A DNA stretch of 64,000 nucleotides from an uncultured Limosilactobacillus sp. (GCF_934202705.1 NZ_CAKPYE010000005.1:1-64000); one strand, 5' to 3'; shown: positions 49,884 to 60,005, counted from the stretch's first letter. Notes: generated by a model from the letters alone, not told the origin. Translations and numbers: made by a program.

Positions 49884-50303
49884 TTAGTCGTCAAACGATT
49901 GGTGACTATTTTCTAAATCAGACATTGTCTTTCCAGTAACTTCAAAGTTCTTTGGCGTACACAGAAAAATTTGCTCACCAATTCGTCGAATTTCACCATC
50001 CATCGCAAATACAGCTCCATTTAGAAAATCAACTGTCTTAACTGCCAATTTCGGATCCATTTGCCGAAAGTTAATAATTACAGCTTGACCATTCAATAAC
50101 TGTTCCGTAATATCGCGTGCATCCCCATAGATACGTGGTTCAAATAAGGCAATTTTACCAGTTTCACGTAACGCTTGAACATTCTTAATTGAGACAACCT
50201 TACGACTATCCGTTGGCTTATCATTTTTTGGTTCGTCATAGTAGTTAGTTGCAGTTGCATCGTCATTCATGCCAAAAAAATTATTTAAAAATTTACCAGC
50301 CAT
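49884..50303 (-). CDS. sepF: Cell-division protein SepF
   Basis: Membrane-associated FtsZ-bundling protein. The 139 residues have an N-terminal amphipathic helix (MAGKFLNNFFGM), a variable acidic linker and the SepF core (about 55-130: KVVSIKNVQALRETGKIALFEPR ... AVIINFRQMDPKLAVKTVDFLNG). It lies directly after ftsZ as in Bacillus, and its ATG is preceded by AAAGGAGAG. Confidence 0.95.
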   Translation of the reverse strand: MAGKFLNNFFGMNDDATATNYYDEPKNDKPTDSRKVVSIKNVQALRETGKIALFEPRIYGDARDITEQLLNGQAVIINFRQMDPKLAVKTVDFLNGAVFAMDGEIRRIGEQIFLCTPKNFEVTGKTMSDLENSHQSFDD

Positions 50304-50344
50304 TTCGAACTCTCCTTTCCTAACTAAATCAGCACTAGATAAAC

Positions 50345-50371
50345 AAAAGGAGGAACATCAAGTTCCACCCT
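50345..50371 (-). terminator. Possible attenuator between ftsZ and sepF
   Basis: On the minus strand AGGGTGGAAC pairs with GTTCCTCCT (one mismatch) around TTGAT and is followed by TTTTG. It lies just past the ftsZ stop. If active it would reduce expression of sepF-yggT-ylmH-divIVA relative to ftsZ. Confidence 0.5.
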
Positions 50372-50375
50372 CAGA

Positions 50376-51644
50376 TTATTTACGCCGATTCTTAAAGAAT
50401 GCTGGCGTTGAAAGATCTTCACCACCATCATCGACATTCGTTAAATCATCATCCTGAACACTGAAGTCAGGTTTCTTAACATCATCAAAATTGTTATCCC
50501 GGTTCATTGATTGTTTAACTTCATCACCTGGATCATCCCAACCGTTGAATGGATCTTGATGATTATCGTTATTCTGATCAACTGTTGAATCTTGATGCTG
50601 TTGATTTTGTTCAACATTCAATGGGGCCGGACGATCATCAGCTGAAGCATTTCGTTGCACACTATTATTTTGTTGCTTACTCTTATCAATACCAGTTGCA
50701 ATTACTGTAACGCGTACTTCATCATTAAGATTGTCATCAACCGACATTCCGAATGTAATATCTACGTTTGTGTTTGCTGCTTCTCGAATCACGCTTGAAG
50801 CCTCTTGAGCCTCAAACATTGACAAGTCTTTACCACCAGTAACGTTTACCAAGACGTGTTCAGCACCATCGATAGAAACTTCCAGTAGTGGTGAAGAAAT
50901 TGCCTTCTTAGTTGCTTCTGCAGCCCGATTTTCACCAGTTGATGATCCAATTCCCATTAAGGCAGATCCTTGGTTTGTCATTGTATGTCGAATATCAGCA
51001 AAGTCCAAGTTAATGTAGCCTGGGTTAGTAATCAGATCAGAAATTCCTTCCACACCTTGCCGTAAAACATCATCGGCTTCTTTAAATGCTTCCATCATTG
51101 GGGTCTTCTTGTCAATCATTTCAAGCAACTGATTATTAGCAACAATGATTAAAGTATCAACATTTTTCTTTAAATTAGCTAAACCTTGAGCAGCTAACTT
51201 AGCCCGACGTGTTCCTTCAAAACTAAATGGCCGTGTTACTACACCAACAGTTAATGCGCCAGAATCTTTAGCAATTTTAGCGATTACTGGAGCAGCACCA
51301 GTCCCAGTACCTCCGCCCATTCCGGCAGTCACGAAGACCATATCGGCACCTTCTAAAATTTTAGTGATTTCAGACTCACTTTCTTGAGCAGCTTTGGCAC
51401 CAACTTCAGGATTTGATCCCGCACCAAGTCCGCGTGTTAGCTTTGGTCCTAACTGAATCTTGGTCTTAGCAGCCGAACCATCAAGCGCTTGTAAATCTGT
51501 ATTAGCAACGATAAAGTCAACACCCTTAACCTTTTCATTAATCATTTGGTTAACGGCATTTCCACCACCGCCACCAACACCAATAACCTTAATGCGGGCG
51601 CCTTCCATCTCCATTTGATCATTTGCGTTCGTTGGATTTTCCAT
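50376..51644 (-). CDS. ftsZ: Cell-division protein FtsZ
   Basis: Tubulin-like GTPase that forms the division ring. The 422-residue protein has the GTP-binding GGGTGTG (110-116), NTDLQAL (48-54) and T7-loop NLDFADI. A linker rich in Asn/Gln/Asp (about 320-395) follows, then the conserved C-terminal peptide DLSTPAFFKN that binds FtsA, SepF and ZapA-type partners. Follows ftsA by 21 bases. Confidence 0.98.
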   Translation of the reverse strand: MENPTNANDQMEMEGARIKVIGVGGGGGNAVNQMINEKVKGVDFIVANTDLQALDGSAAKTKIQLGPKLTRGLGAGSNPEVGAKAAQESESEITKILEGADMVFVTAGMGGGTGTGAAPVIAKIAKDSGALTVGVVTRPFSFEGTRRAKLAAQGLANLKKNVDTLIIVANNQLLEMIDKKTPMMEAFKEADDVLRQGVEGISDLITNPGYINLDFADIRHTMTNQGSALMGIGSSTGENRAAEATKKAISSPLLEVSIDGAEHVLVNVTGGKDLSMFEAQEASSVIREAANTNVDITFGMSVDDNLNDEVRVTVIATGIDKSKQQNNSVQRNASADDRPAPLNVEQNQQHQDSTVDQNNDNHQDPFNGWDDPGDEVKQSMNRDNNFDDVKKPDFSVQDDDLTNVDDGGEDLSTPAFFKNRRK

Positions 51645-51665
51645 AAAAATTCCCTCCGTGATTAA

Positions 51666-53036
51666 TTAGTCGAAAAAGTTGCTAAAGAAACTCTTGATTT
51701 TACTTTCACCCGTATGTTTCTTATCTTGACGGTCCTGACTATTGTCATGAACCGGAGTAGAAGCCTTCGGGTTTGAATGACGCACTTTTCGCAAATGCTT
51801 GGTCTTATGTTGCGTCGTTGCTATATTTTCGTTTTGCTCACTTTGATGAGGACTAGCAATTAAATTGCCATCGTGAATAGTTTCTTTGATCAAACGATCT
51901 ACATCAGTTAGTCCACTCTCATACAAACATAATGACAAAGCAGTTGCATAACTTGGTTGTCGAATACCCATTTCATTAGGAACGAAAACTCGCACATTCC
52001 CAGGAAAGTATTCAGAAGCAATTTCTTTAATACCAGGCAAAGCCGCAACCCCACCATAAAGTACTAACCCACCAGGCAAATCTGGCGCATTAATTGAATC
52101 TAACTTATCCTTTGCACGACGGAAAATTTGGCGAATTCGCGCCTCAATCACTTCAGATAGATATCTTTCGGTGTAGTTAACTGGCTGGGCTTTCCCCACC
52201 ACATCAACTGCTAATTGAACATCTTCAGCAGCTTGTCGACTATCAGCATACCCATGATCTCGTTTCAATTGTTCAGCATTCTTTTGTGAAGTATTGAGCA
52301 CCGCAGAAATATCCTTAGTAATGTAGTTTCCACCTTCAGGATCTACGTAGGCAAATTTCAGTTGATGATCATGAATAATACTGGTCGTTGTTTGACCAGC
52401 ACCTAAATCCATAATTACAGTACCAAAGTCTTGTTCACCATCACTTAAAACATTAGAGCCGGTTGCAATAGAATCAACAACCATATCTTCAATCTGTAGA
52501 CCAGCTTGTTCAACTGACTTTCTCGTATTGTAAACAATGGTTTTGGGACCACTATATAACGTTGCCCATAATTCTAAACGAATACCAGACATTCCTCGTG
52601 GATCCTTAATTCCTCTAAACTGATCAACTGCAAAATCACGTGGAACCAAATCAATCACTTCACGTTCTGGTGGAAGGCCTTGTGACAATGTTGAATGTGC
52701 AACATCAATAACGTCTTGATTGACAATTTCACGTGGTTGCCCCTGATCAGAAAGATTAATCATCCCGTGAACTTGATTCATCTGCAAGAAGTTTGCCGGT
52801 AATCCAATTACAACTTTGCTAATTTTAACTCCCGACTTTTCCGTAGCCTGAGCTACTGCCTGCTTCATTGCAGTTGCTGTTCGATCAATGTCGACAATCA
52901 CTCCACGATTTAGTCCACCAGATGGTTGTTTGCCAACACCGATCAATTTTAGCTTGCCTTTAACGTTTTCACATACAAGTACTTTGATCGAAGTGGTTCC
53001 AATATCTAAACCAACATAGATTTGTGAATTATTCAT
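51666..53036 (-). CDS. ftsA: Cell-division protein FtsA
   Basis: Actin-like ATPase that tethers FtsZ to the membrane and recruits the divisome. The 456 residues contain VGLDIGTTSIKVLV, the SHS2/1C domain, the ATP-binding DLGAGQTTTSI and GGVAALPG. A basic linker (about 405-445) leads to the C-terminal amphipathic membrane-targeting helix KSFFSNFFD. A promoter-like element with a dyad lies 53-90 bases upstream. Confidence 0.96.
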   Translation of the reverse strand: MNNSQIYVGLDIGTTSIKVLVCENVKGKLKLIGVGKQPSGGLNRGVIVDIDRTATAMKQAVAQATEKSGVKISKVVIGLPANFLQMNQVHGMINLSDQGQPREIVNQDVIDVAHSTLSQGLPPEREVIDLVPRDFAVDQFRGIKDPRGMSGIRLELWATLYSGPKTIVYNTRKSVEQAGLQIEDMVVDSIATGSNVLSDGEQDFGTVIMDLGAGQTTTSIIHDHQLKFAYVDPEGGNYITKDISAVLNTSQKNAEQLKRDHGYADSRQAAEDVQLAVDVVGKAQPVNYTERYLSEVIEARIRQIFRRAKDKLDSINAPDLPGGLVLYGGVAALPGIKEIASEYFPGNVRVFVPNEMGIRQPSYATALSLCLYESGLTDVDRLIKETIHDGNLIASPHQSEQNENIATTQHKTKHLRKVRHSNPKASTPVHDNSQDRQDKKHTGESKIKSFFSNFFD

Positions 53037-53085
53037 TTACAAGGAACCCTCCTAAAATTTTTTTATTTATAAATTGACTTACTAT

Positions 53086-53127
53086 CTGATTTTACCACAG
53101 ATTAAGCAGATCCACTCGGTAAATCAG
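53086..53127 (-). promoter_or_regulatory. Dyad over an extended -10 promoter upstream of ftsA
   Basis: CTGATTTTACC (53086-53096) and GGTAAATCAG (53118-53127) form a near-perfect inverted repeat (one bulged T). The left arm contains an extended -10 in the minus direction, TG-G-TAAAAT (53097-53089). No T run follows, so an operator or attenuator for ftsA-ftsZ is more likely than a terminator. Confidence 0.5.
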
Positions 53128-53148
53128 CAAAACTACTTATAAAAAGAC

Positions 53149-53994
53149 TTATTTTTGATGATTATCGTAGTTATATGAATATGCCCCATACTGTAAATCA
53201 ATCACTCCACGTCCATCCATCTTTGAAACGATTGATGGATAATATGTCATTTTTTCACCAAGCGTATCTGCTCGAACAAGGACGGTATTGCCATCATTCA
53301 TAATTAATTTTAGGCGGTCAGGGTTCAGCTTAGTTGGTGAATAACTAACCTCCGAAATGCTCTGACGAATGTACTTGGGAAGTGACCCAATTTCTCTGGC
53401 AGCTATCTTTAAATGAGTATAGTTATTACTAAAATTAGCGTAGTGAAGAAAATTATCCACCTTTCCCGATACTGGTCGATACTTACCATTTGATAAAAGT
53501 AATTGTTGGCGACCATTATGATTAATGATCCCAATTACTGGATACTCAGTAATTCGGACCTTAACTGACCGGGGACCCGTTAAAGTTACCTGCAGACTTT
53601 TTAACTGCGGATTACGTTTTTGAGATTGATGAAGCGTTGCTTGTTGGTGTCGTAACATCCACCAAATGTATCTTCCTGGTCTAAGATTGGTGGCAGTTTC
53701 AACTTCTTGACGACTCATTTCACTATTGCCAACCACTTTTACGGAAGCAATTTTACTAAGTGGTGATAGCATATAAAGAGCAATTAGCAACAATCCAACA
53801 AAAGGGATCAGAAGACTTGCAGCTCGTCGGCCATTACCTAGACGTTGACGATAGCCAACAGCTGGAACCTCATTATTCAAAGACATTTCTCGATCACGAA
53901 GCGCTTTTAATGCATGGAGACTACTTCCCTCAATTTGTTTGAGACGTTTTAAATAACGTTGATGGTCGTCGTTGTCATCATAATGATGGTTCAT
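53149..53994 (-). CDS. divIB: Cell-division protein DivIB/FtsQ
   Basis: Bitopic septal protein that works with FtsL and the class B PBP. The 281 residues have a short cytoplasmic N-terminus (about 1-60, charged), one transmembrane helix (about 58-78), a POTRA domain (SKIASVKVVGNSEMSRQEV...) and a beta domain. It lies between murG and ftsA. Confidence 0.93.
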   Translation of the reverse strand: MNHHYDDNDDHQRYLKRLKQIEGSSLHALKALRDREMSLNNEVPAVGYRQRLGNGRRAASLLIPFVGLLLIALYMLSPLSKIASVKVVGNSEMSRQEVETATNLRPGRYIWWMLRHQQATLHQSQKRNPQLKSLQVTLTGPRSVKVRITEYPVIGIINHNGRQQLLLSNGKYRPVSGKVDNFLHYANFSNNYTHLKIAAREIGSLPKYIRQSISEVSYSPTKLNPDRLKLIMNDGNTVLVRADTLGEKMTYYPSIVSKMDGRGVIDLQYGAYSYNYDNHQK

Positions 53995-54007
53995 TCTGCT
54001 CCCTCCT

Positions 54008-55111
54008 TTATTTGTGATCTTGCTCGGCCTTCTTTAAAACATCTATCAGAAGATCAGCAGCATTAGGCCGGCCAATTTGCTTTGATGCTTGAGCCATCTT
54101 TTCACGAACATTTTCATTTTCCATAATCTTATCTGCTTGCAGAAGTAGTGTCCGTGCATCCAGTTGATCTTCAAGAATCATAGCTGCTGCACCCTTTTTG
54201 ACTAATGCTTGGGCATTCTTTACCTGATGGTTAGCCGTCACATATGGACTTGGTATCAAAATTGTTGGAATTCCTAAAGCGGTAATTTCAGCAATTGTAG
54301 TAGCTCCTGCCCGTGAAACTAATGCGGCCACTTTGGGTAATTTTTTTGGCATATCAGGGATATATGGAACAACCTTTACATTATCACCAATTGGAACGTT
54401 CCGCAGCATTCCCATAACTTTTTGGTAACGTTTCTGACCGGTCGCAAACAAAACTTGATAATCACGTTTATTAAATTCAGGAATGGCATTTACAACACTT
54501 TGATTGATTTTTGGTGCCCCTTGACTGCCACCAAAAATCATCATTGTTGGACGGTCATCGCTTAATCCATCATTTGTCCATGAATAGTCTGAATTCAGGT
54601 TAGCAACAACTTGCTGAGCCCGTGGGTTACCAGTCATATGAACCTTTTTTGGGGGAAATTGTTCACGTGCTGCTTCGAAAGCAATTGCAATCTCGTCTAC
54701 GTAACGACTTAAAAATTTATTGGTAATCCCAACCACACTATTTTGTTCATGAATCACAGTTGGAATATTCAACTTCGCAGCAGCATATAATACCGCACCA
54801 CTAACGTATCCACCAGTTCCTAATACCACATCTGGCCGAAAATCACGAATGATTTTTTTAGCATCATGAACCGATTTAATGAATAAATATAATGTCTTAA
54901 AATTATCTAAGGACAAAGATCGTTTAAAGCCTTGCGTGTGAAGTGTTTTCAATCTTAAGCCCGCTGCTGGAACAATTTTATTTTCGAGGCCTCTAGTTGT
55001 ACCAACGTACAAAACCTCTGTATCCGGTTCCACTTGTTTCAATCGTTCAATTAAGGCCAGTGCCGGGTAAATATGACCACCAGTACCTCCTCCGGAAACT
55101 AATAATCTCAT
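54008..55111 (-). CDS. murG: UDP-N-acetylglucosamine transferase MurG
   Basis: Adds GlcNAc to lipid I giving lipid II at the inner membrane face. The 367-residue GT28 enzyme has the N-terminal SGGGTGGHIYPALAL motif, GTGGYVSGA, IHEQNSVVG and the C-terminal GGSQGA and SRAGATTIAE motifs. It follows murD by one shared base and precedes divIB. Confidence 0.97.
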   Translation of the reverse strand: MRLLVSGGGTGGHIYPALALIERLKQVEPDTEVLYVGTTRGLENKIVPAAGLRLKTLHTQGFKRSLSLDNFKTLYLFIKSVHDAKKIIRDFRPDVVLGTGGYVSGAVLYAAAKLNIPTVIHEQNSVVGITNKFLSRYVDEIAIAFEAAREQFPPKKVHMTGNPRAQQVVANLNSDYSWTNDGLSDDRPTMMIFGGSQGAPKINQSVVNAIPEFNKRDYQVLFATGQKRYQKVMGMLRNVPIGDNVKVVPYIPDMPKKLPKVAALVSRAGATTIAEITALGIPTILIPSPYVTANHQVKNAQALVKKGAAAMILEDQLDARTLLLQADKIMENENVREKMAQASKQIGRPNAADLLIDVLKKAEQDHK

Positions 55112-56484
55112 TACTTTTGCTCCTTTTGACCAGTCAACTTTTCAACAGCTTGGATGAACTTATCTCCGCGAACTTCAAAGCTTGGGAATTGATCCCAACT
55201 AGCATTTGCTGGTGAAAGAAGAATGACATCACCAGGTTCGCTTAATTTCCATGCTTCTGGCACTGCAGTAATTGCATTTTCACTTTCGTAAACCGGCAGA
55301 CCAGCTTGTTCGCCTGCATCTTTCATCTTATCTTTACATTCGCCAAAAACAATTAGTGCTTTAACATGCTTCTTAAAATAAGGAACTAACCGTTCAAAAG
55401 TATAGCCACGATCAAGCCCACCTGCTAGGAGAATCACTGGTTGTTCGAAACCTTGCAGAGCTACCTCAGTTGCTTCAATGTCCGTTGACTTGGAATCATT
55501 ATAGAAACGACGGTTTTGATAATCCATTACATATTGCAAACGATGACGAACGCCACCAAAGGTGGTCAAAACGCTAATAATTGCATCATTATTAACACCG
55601 CTTAACTTAGCCGCATCAATTGCAGCCAGTGCATTTTCAACGTTCTGTGGTCCAATTAGCCGAATGTCTTTGGTTGGCATTACTTTTTCGCCACGCCAAT
55701 AAATCATCCCATCATCAACATAAGCACCATCTTTACTCTTTCCTAACCGAGAGAATGGAACAACTGTCGCTGAAGAACGGTGAGCAATTTGTTGCCATTC
55801 CTCACGATCCCAATTCATAATCAGGTAATCATTCTTCGTTTGGTTGCGCGTAATATTTAGTTTGGCATTAATATAGTTTTCCCGGGTTTTATGATAATCG
55901 AGGTGATTTGAAAAAATATTCGTAATCACAGCAATATGTGGATGTAAATTTGGTGTTCCTAATAATTGAAAACTAGATAATTCCGTAACTAAGTAGTCAT
56001 CAGCTGTCAGATCTTGTGCCGTTTTGGTAAAGGACACACCAATATTACCAGCATATTTAGTTGTATGTGGTAGTCCCGCATCAAGCATTTTTTGAATTAA
56101 CGTTGTGGTCGTGGTCTTACCATTAGATCCAGTCACGCTAACTAAGTGTCCAGGAAAAATTTCATATCCAAGTTCAGCTTCAGTAATAATTGGTGTTCCT
56201 TTTTTTACAAAAGCTGCTACTAATGGAACATCATAAGGAATTCCCGGATTCTTAACAACATAGTCAAAGTCTTCATCCGCTAAGCTAACCGGATTTTCAC
56301 CTGTAATCACTTTAATTCCATCATTTTCAAGCTCTTCAACAACGGTTGAATCATCGGGTGTCTTTTTATCATTAGCCACCACATGGGCACCTAATTTAAC
56401 TAACAAATGGGCTGCATTTAAGCCACTCAAACCAAAACCCATAACTAAAACATTTTTACCGTTATATTTTGTTACTTTATTCAT
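55111..56484 (-). CDS. murD: UDP-N-acetylmuramoyl-L-alanine--D-glutamate ligase
   Basis: Adds D-glutamate to UDP-MurNAc-L-Ala. The 457 residues (from the ATG at 56484) have the N-terminal Rossmann GFGLSGLNAA, ATP-binding GSNGKTTT, the NIFSNHLDYH segment and the C-terminal VRHRLQYV and DSKSTD motifs. AAGGGTG precedes the ATG; a GTG four codons earlier is within that site. Cytoplasmic, fourth ligation-cycle enzyme in the cluster. Confidence 0.97.
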   Translation of the reverse strand: MNKVTKYNGKNVLVMGFGLSGLNAAHLLVKLGAHVVANDKKTPDDSTVVEELENDGIKVITGENPVSLADEDFDYVVKNPGIPYDVPLVAAFVKKGTPIITEAELGYEIFPGHLVSVTGSNGKTTTTTLIQKMLDAGLPHTTKYAGNIGVSFTKTAQDLTADDYLVTELSSFQLLGTPNLHPHIAVITNIFSNHLDYHKTRENYINAKLNITRNQTKNDYLIMNWDREEWQQIAHRSSATVVPFSRLGKSKDGAYVDDGMIYWRGEKVMPTKDIRLIGPQNVENALAAIDAAKLSGVNNDAIISVLTTFGGVRHRLQYVMDYQNRRFYNDSKSTDIEATEVALQGFEQPVILLAGGLDRGYTFERLVPYFKKHVKALIVFGECKDKMKDAGEQAGLPVYESENAITAVPEAWKLSEPGDVILLSPANASWDQFPSFEVRGDKFIQAVEKLTGQKEQK

Positions 56485-56503
56485 TACAATCACCCTTCTT
56501 CAC

Positions 56504-57472
56504 TTAACTAAAAATAATAATTGTTGAAACTGCGATTATAGCACAAATTAACTGAAATCCCCAGAATGTTAAATCAATTTTCCATTCGCTCCATCCAATC
56601 ATTTCAAAGGTATGGTGAATCGGCGTCATTTTAAAAATCCGTTTGCCAGTGGTCTTAAATGAAGCCACTTGTAAAATCACACTGGCCGTTTCAATAACAT
56701 ATACTAAACCAATTACTAACAGCGACCATTCATGATGTAACAATAATGAAACTGCCGCCAAACTGGCTCCTAAGGATAAGGAACCCATATCACCCATAAA
56801 AATTTTGGCAGGCTTATGGTTAAATGGGAAGAAGCCTAACAATGCACCAATAATTGTTAAACAGAATACCGCCACTTCTGCTTGTTTTTGGAATATTGCA
56901 ATGATGAGATAAGCAGCAAATGAAATTACAGCTAAACCGGTTACTAAGCCATCCAAGCCATCTGTCAAATTGACTGCATTGGAAAAACCGACCATCCAAA
57001 AAATAATAAATAAAGCGTAAATCCAGCCTACTTGAGATTCACCAAATCCCATTTGAAAGCCTTCATGTTGGTAAATCACCGCAAACAGCATCGCCGCGAT
57101 CACTTGACATAAAAATTTTTGCCAAGGTTTAAAACCTTCATTTTGGTGATGGAAGATTTTAATACTGTCATCCCACATTCCAATCAGGCCAAAAACAACA
57201 ATGGTAAAAAGAAGTGCCCACATTGTGTTTGTTAATATCGACCGATTAAAGGCACTTACTAAAAGGATCGCAATTACAGTTGCTGCGATAAATAGAATAC
57301 CTCCCATTGTTGGAGTTCCGGCCTTTTTAGCATGCCAAGTTGGGCCAATTTTACGAATTTGCTGCCCCTCTTTTTTTGCCCGAAAGTAACGGATTAAAGA
57401 TGGCATTAATAAGTATGTTAAGAAACCAGCAATGATAAGTGAAATAATTCCACTTAGTATAACTTTGCTCAT
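56504..57472 (-). CDS. mraY: Phospho-MurNAc-pentapeptide transferase MraY
   Basis: Transfers phospho-MurNAc-pentapeptide to undecaprenyl phosphate, making lipid I. The 322-residue enzyme has about ten hydrophobic helices and the conserved KKEGQQIRKIGPTWH, TPTMGGILF, NLTDGLDGL and FMGDMGSL motifs. Standard gene in the dcw cluster between pbp and murD. Confidence 0.96.
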   Translation of the reverse strand: MSKVILSGIISLIIAGFLTYLLMPSLIRYFRAKKEGQQIRKIGPTWHAKKAGTPTMGGILFIAATVIAILLVSAFNRSILTNTMWALLFTIVVFGLIGMWDDSIKIFHHQNEGFKPWQKFLCQVIAAMLFAVIYQHEGFQMGFGESQVGWIYALFIIFWMVGFSNAVNLTDGLDGLVTGLAVISFAAYLIIAIFQKQAEVAVFCLTIIGALLGFFPFNHKPAKIFMGDMGSLSLGASLAAVSLLLHHEWSLLVIGLVYVIETASVILQVASFKTTGKRIFKMTPIHHTFEMIGWSEWKIDLTFWGFQLICAIIAVSTIIIFS

Positions 57473-57492
57473 TATAATTTTCCTCCTAATCT

Positions 57493-59643
57493 CTATTTCT
57501 CTTCAAATTTTACTGTTAACTGTTGTCCTGACTTGACTGTTTGATTTTCTTTAATACTTTGTTCTGTCGCAAAACCGCTTCCCGATGAATTTAGATTCAA
57601 ATTTAACATTTGAGCAAGTTGGCTCACATCTGATTGACTCCAATCAGTAATATTTGGCATTTTAACTTTGCCATCCGTTAAAATAATGATTCGGTTATTA
57701 ATGACAACAGCAGTTCCAGGCAACAATGATTGTTGGCGAACTTTCTTGCCACTGCCTACTACAGTCACCTGTAAATGATCCCTAGTAAGTTTTTCTTGAG
57801 CATCCTTTGTTGACTGACCAACAACATTTTTAACTTTGACAACTCCTTGTTTTTTGGTTTGCTTACTCTTTTGCTTATCAAGCAGCGTCTTAATCAATGG
57901 TGTCGTAATTCCAGCCATCGTTTTTTCAGCCGGACCGTTAGTTGAAGTTGGTTTACGCATTGTGATGTATAAAATATACTTTGGGTTTTTAGCTGGTGCA
58001 AATCCAACAAATGAGTATATATAGTTATTTGAGCCTTGTTCATAACCATGGGCACCACCAATTTGGGCAGTTCCAGTCTTACCAGCAATCCGATAACCCT
58101 TGACTTTATATAATTGACCGGTACCAACTTTATCATAGATAACGCCTTGCATATATTTTCTTGTCTCTTTAGCGGCGCTGCTGCTAATCGGTTTACCAAC
58201 CTGTTTTGGCTGAACTGTTTTAATCGTATTGCCGTTATTATTAGTAATCTTTTGAACAATATAGGGACGCATCATGTGCCCGTTGTTTGCTACAGCGGTG
58301 AAAGCTTGCATCATTTGCATCGTATTGACTGTGATACCTTGACCAAATGAAGTGTTAGCTTGTTCCAAAGCCCCCTTGAATGTTGTTGCTCCTGAAGACT
58401 CACCGGACATTCCATAAACTTTAGTCGGCTTTAAAAAGCCAAAATCCTTCAAATACTTCTTCCAGGTTGAAGCTCCCATATTTTGCTCAATGTGGGCAAA
58501 ACCAACATTACTAGAACGGTAAAAAGCTTCACGAAACGTAATGTTACCCCATCCACTTGTGTTCCAGTCTGTGATTTTACCACCGCCCATTGACCAAGTT
58601 CCTGACTTATAGGTAGCATTTGGATTAAAGTTTCCAGAGTCAATGGCTGATGCTAAAGCTATTACCTTCATTGTTGAACCTGGTTCATATGTATCTTGAA
58701 TCAATGCATTTGTCCAAGCTGGCTTTTTCGATGTCATAGTTGGCCGTTGTGTGGCTGCAATAATTTTCCCAGTCTTAGCCTCCATTACCACAGCAGTCAT
58801 TGCTTCAGGTTTGGCAGCTTTGTCTGCACTTGTAACTAAGTTTTCCAATTGATGTTGGACTGTATTGTTTAATGTTAAATAAACATTATCCCCATTTTTA
58901 ACCGCATGACCTTTTTGGGGAGAATCAGACAATTGGTAACCATAGACATCATTTTCAGACTTTTTTAAACCATCTTTTCCACTCAATTGCTTGTTAAAGT
59001 ATTGCTCTAAGCCAATTTGTCCAACCAGTTTCGACTGACCAGTTTGCGGGTTAGTTTTAACAGCCGTCCCCCCTAACAATTGACGAGCAAATTCGCCTTC
59101 CGGATACTGACGAGCAGGAGTTTTAGTAAAGTGAATGCCCGTTAAATGACGAGCTTTAATCTCTTCCATTTTGCTGACAGAAATATTTGATCCAGCTGTT
59201 CCAAATTGTACCTGATATAGTTTCTTTTTGGGGGTTAAGGCTCGATAAACTTTCTTTTCAGAAACGTCCAAATACTCTGCTAGCACCCTCGCTGTCCTCT
59301 TCTTATTCGTCACATAGAGAGGCTTTCCATTCAATGTTTTTTGATTCTTATCCAGTACTGCATAAACTGTATACTTACTTGTGTTTCTTGCTAATAGATT
59401 ATTGTTTGCATCATAGATGTTACCCCGTTGCGCAGTGATTACTCGTGAATGTGTGTAACGTTGTTGCGCAGCAGTTGCTAAATCATGATTCTTAACGTCT
59501 TTAAAGATCGCTATATAAGCAAAACGAACGATAAATAATAAAAAAAGGCCGGCTACTACAATACATAACCATTTACCAAATTGCTTATGGTCACGTTGCC
59601 CTTTACTATTCATCGTTCGCTTTTGTTGATCAGGAGATTTCAT
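57493..59643 (-). CDS. Class B penicillin-binding protein with PASTA domains (PBP2x/FtsI type)
   Basis: Septal transpeptidase that cross-links new peptidoglycan with FtsW. The 716 residues have an N-terminal transmembrane anchor (about 25-45), a dimerisation domain (about 70-250) and a transpeptidase domain with Ser323 (STMK, 323-326), SSN (377-379) and KTG (522-524). Two C-terminal PASTA repeats (about 598-716) follow. The two PASTA domains are the mark of PBP2x and PbpB. It overlaps ftsL by one base and precedes mraY. Confidence 0.95.
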   Translation of the reverse strand: MKSPDQQKRTMNSKGQRDHKQFGKWLCIVVAGLFLLFIVRFAYIAIFKDVKNHDLATAAQQRYTHSRVITAQRGNIYDANNNLLARNTSKYTVYAVLDKNQKTLNGKPLYVTNKKRTARVLAEYLDVSEKKVYRALTPKKKLYQVQFGTAGSNISVSKMEEIKARHLTGIHFTKTPARQYPEGEFARQLLGGTAVKTNPQTGQSKLVGQIGLEQYFNKQLSGKDGLKKSENDVYGYQLSDSPQKGHAVKNGDNVYLTLNNTVQHQLENLVTSADKAAKPEAMTAVVMEAKTGKIIAATQRPTMTSKKPAWTNALIQDTYEPGSTMKVIALASAIDSGNFNPNATYKSGTWSMGGGKITDWNTSGWGNITFREAFYRSSNVGFAHIEQNMGASTWKKYLKDFGFLKPTKVYGMSGESSGATTFKGALEQANTSFGQGITVNTMQMMQAFTAVANNGHMMRPYIVQKITNNNGNTIKTVQPKQVGKPISSSAAKETRKYMQGVIYDKVGTGQLYKVKGYRIAGKTGTAQIGGAHGYEQGSNNYIYSFVGFAPAKNPKYILYITMRKPTSTNGPAEKTMAGITTPLIKTLLDKQKSKQTKKQGVVKVKNVVGQSTKDAQEKLTRDHLQVTVVGSGKKVRQQSLLPGTAVVINNRIIILTDGKVKMPNITDWSQSDVSQLAQMLNLNLNSSGSGFATEQSIKENQTVKSGQQLTVKFEEK

Positions 59644-60005
59644 TATTTATTAACGTTCCTTACATTAGTGTTTGAATCATTGAGGTGATACTTGGCAGCA
59701 ATCTTTTGTAAACTATCTTGACTTGTTAAATCACCAATCTCTTGTTGTTGACTAATGTTGGAATTATTAACCTTACTAATTTGTGATTGAATATTTTGAA
59801 GATGACGTTGTGCATTGTTAACACTAATTTTCGCCGAAACCAATGAAATCATCATTGCACAAATAACTAATGTACAACAACCAGTCAATAAGTATTCAAA
59901 CTTAGAAATTGCCACTGGTTGGCGAAGTGTGTGGACGGATTGCTGTGGCCGTTCAACCGATTGTGTTTCAGTTAATTTTTTTGCAACATTCGTATTAAAA
60001 TCCAT
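59643..60005 (-). CDS. ftsL: Cell-division protein FtsL
   Basis: Short bitopic protein partnering DivIB and the class B PBP. From the ATG at 60005 it has 120 residues: a cytoplasmic N-terminus, one transmembrane helix (about 40-60, LTGCCTLVICAMMISLVSA) and an extracytoplasmic leucine-zipper-like coiled coil (about 65-115). The family is poorly conserved, so identity rests on topology and position between rsmH and the PBP. A GTG three codons earlier is an alternative start, but its spacing from AAGGA is too short. Confidence 0.88.
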   Translation of the reverse strand: MDFNTNVAKKLTETQSVERPQQSVHTLRQPVAISKFEYLLTGCCTLVICAMMISLVSAKISVNNAQRHLQNIQSQISKVNNSNISQQQEIGDLTSQDSLQKIAAKYHLNDSNTNVRNVNK

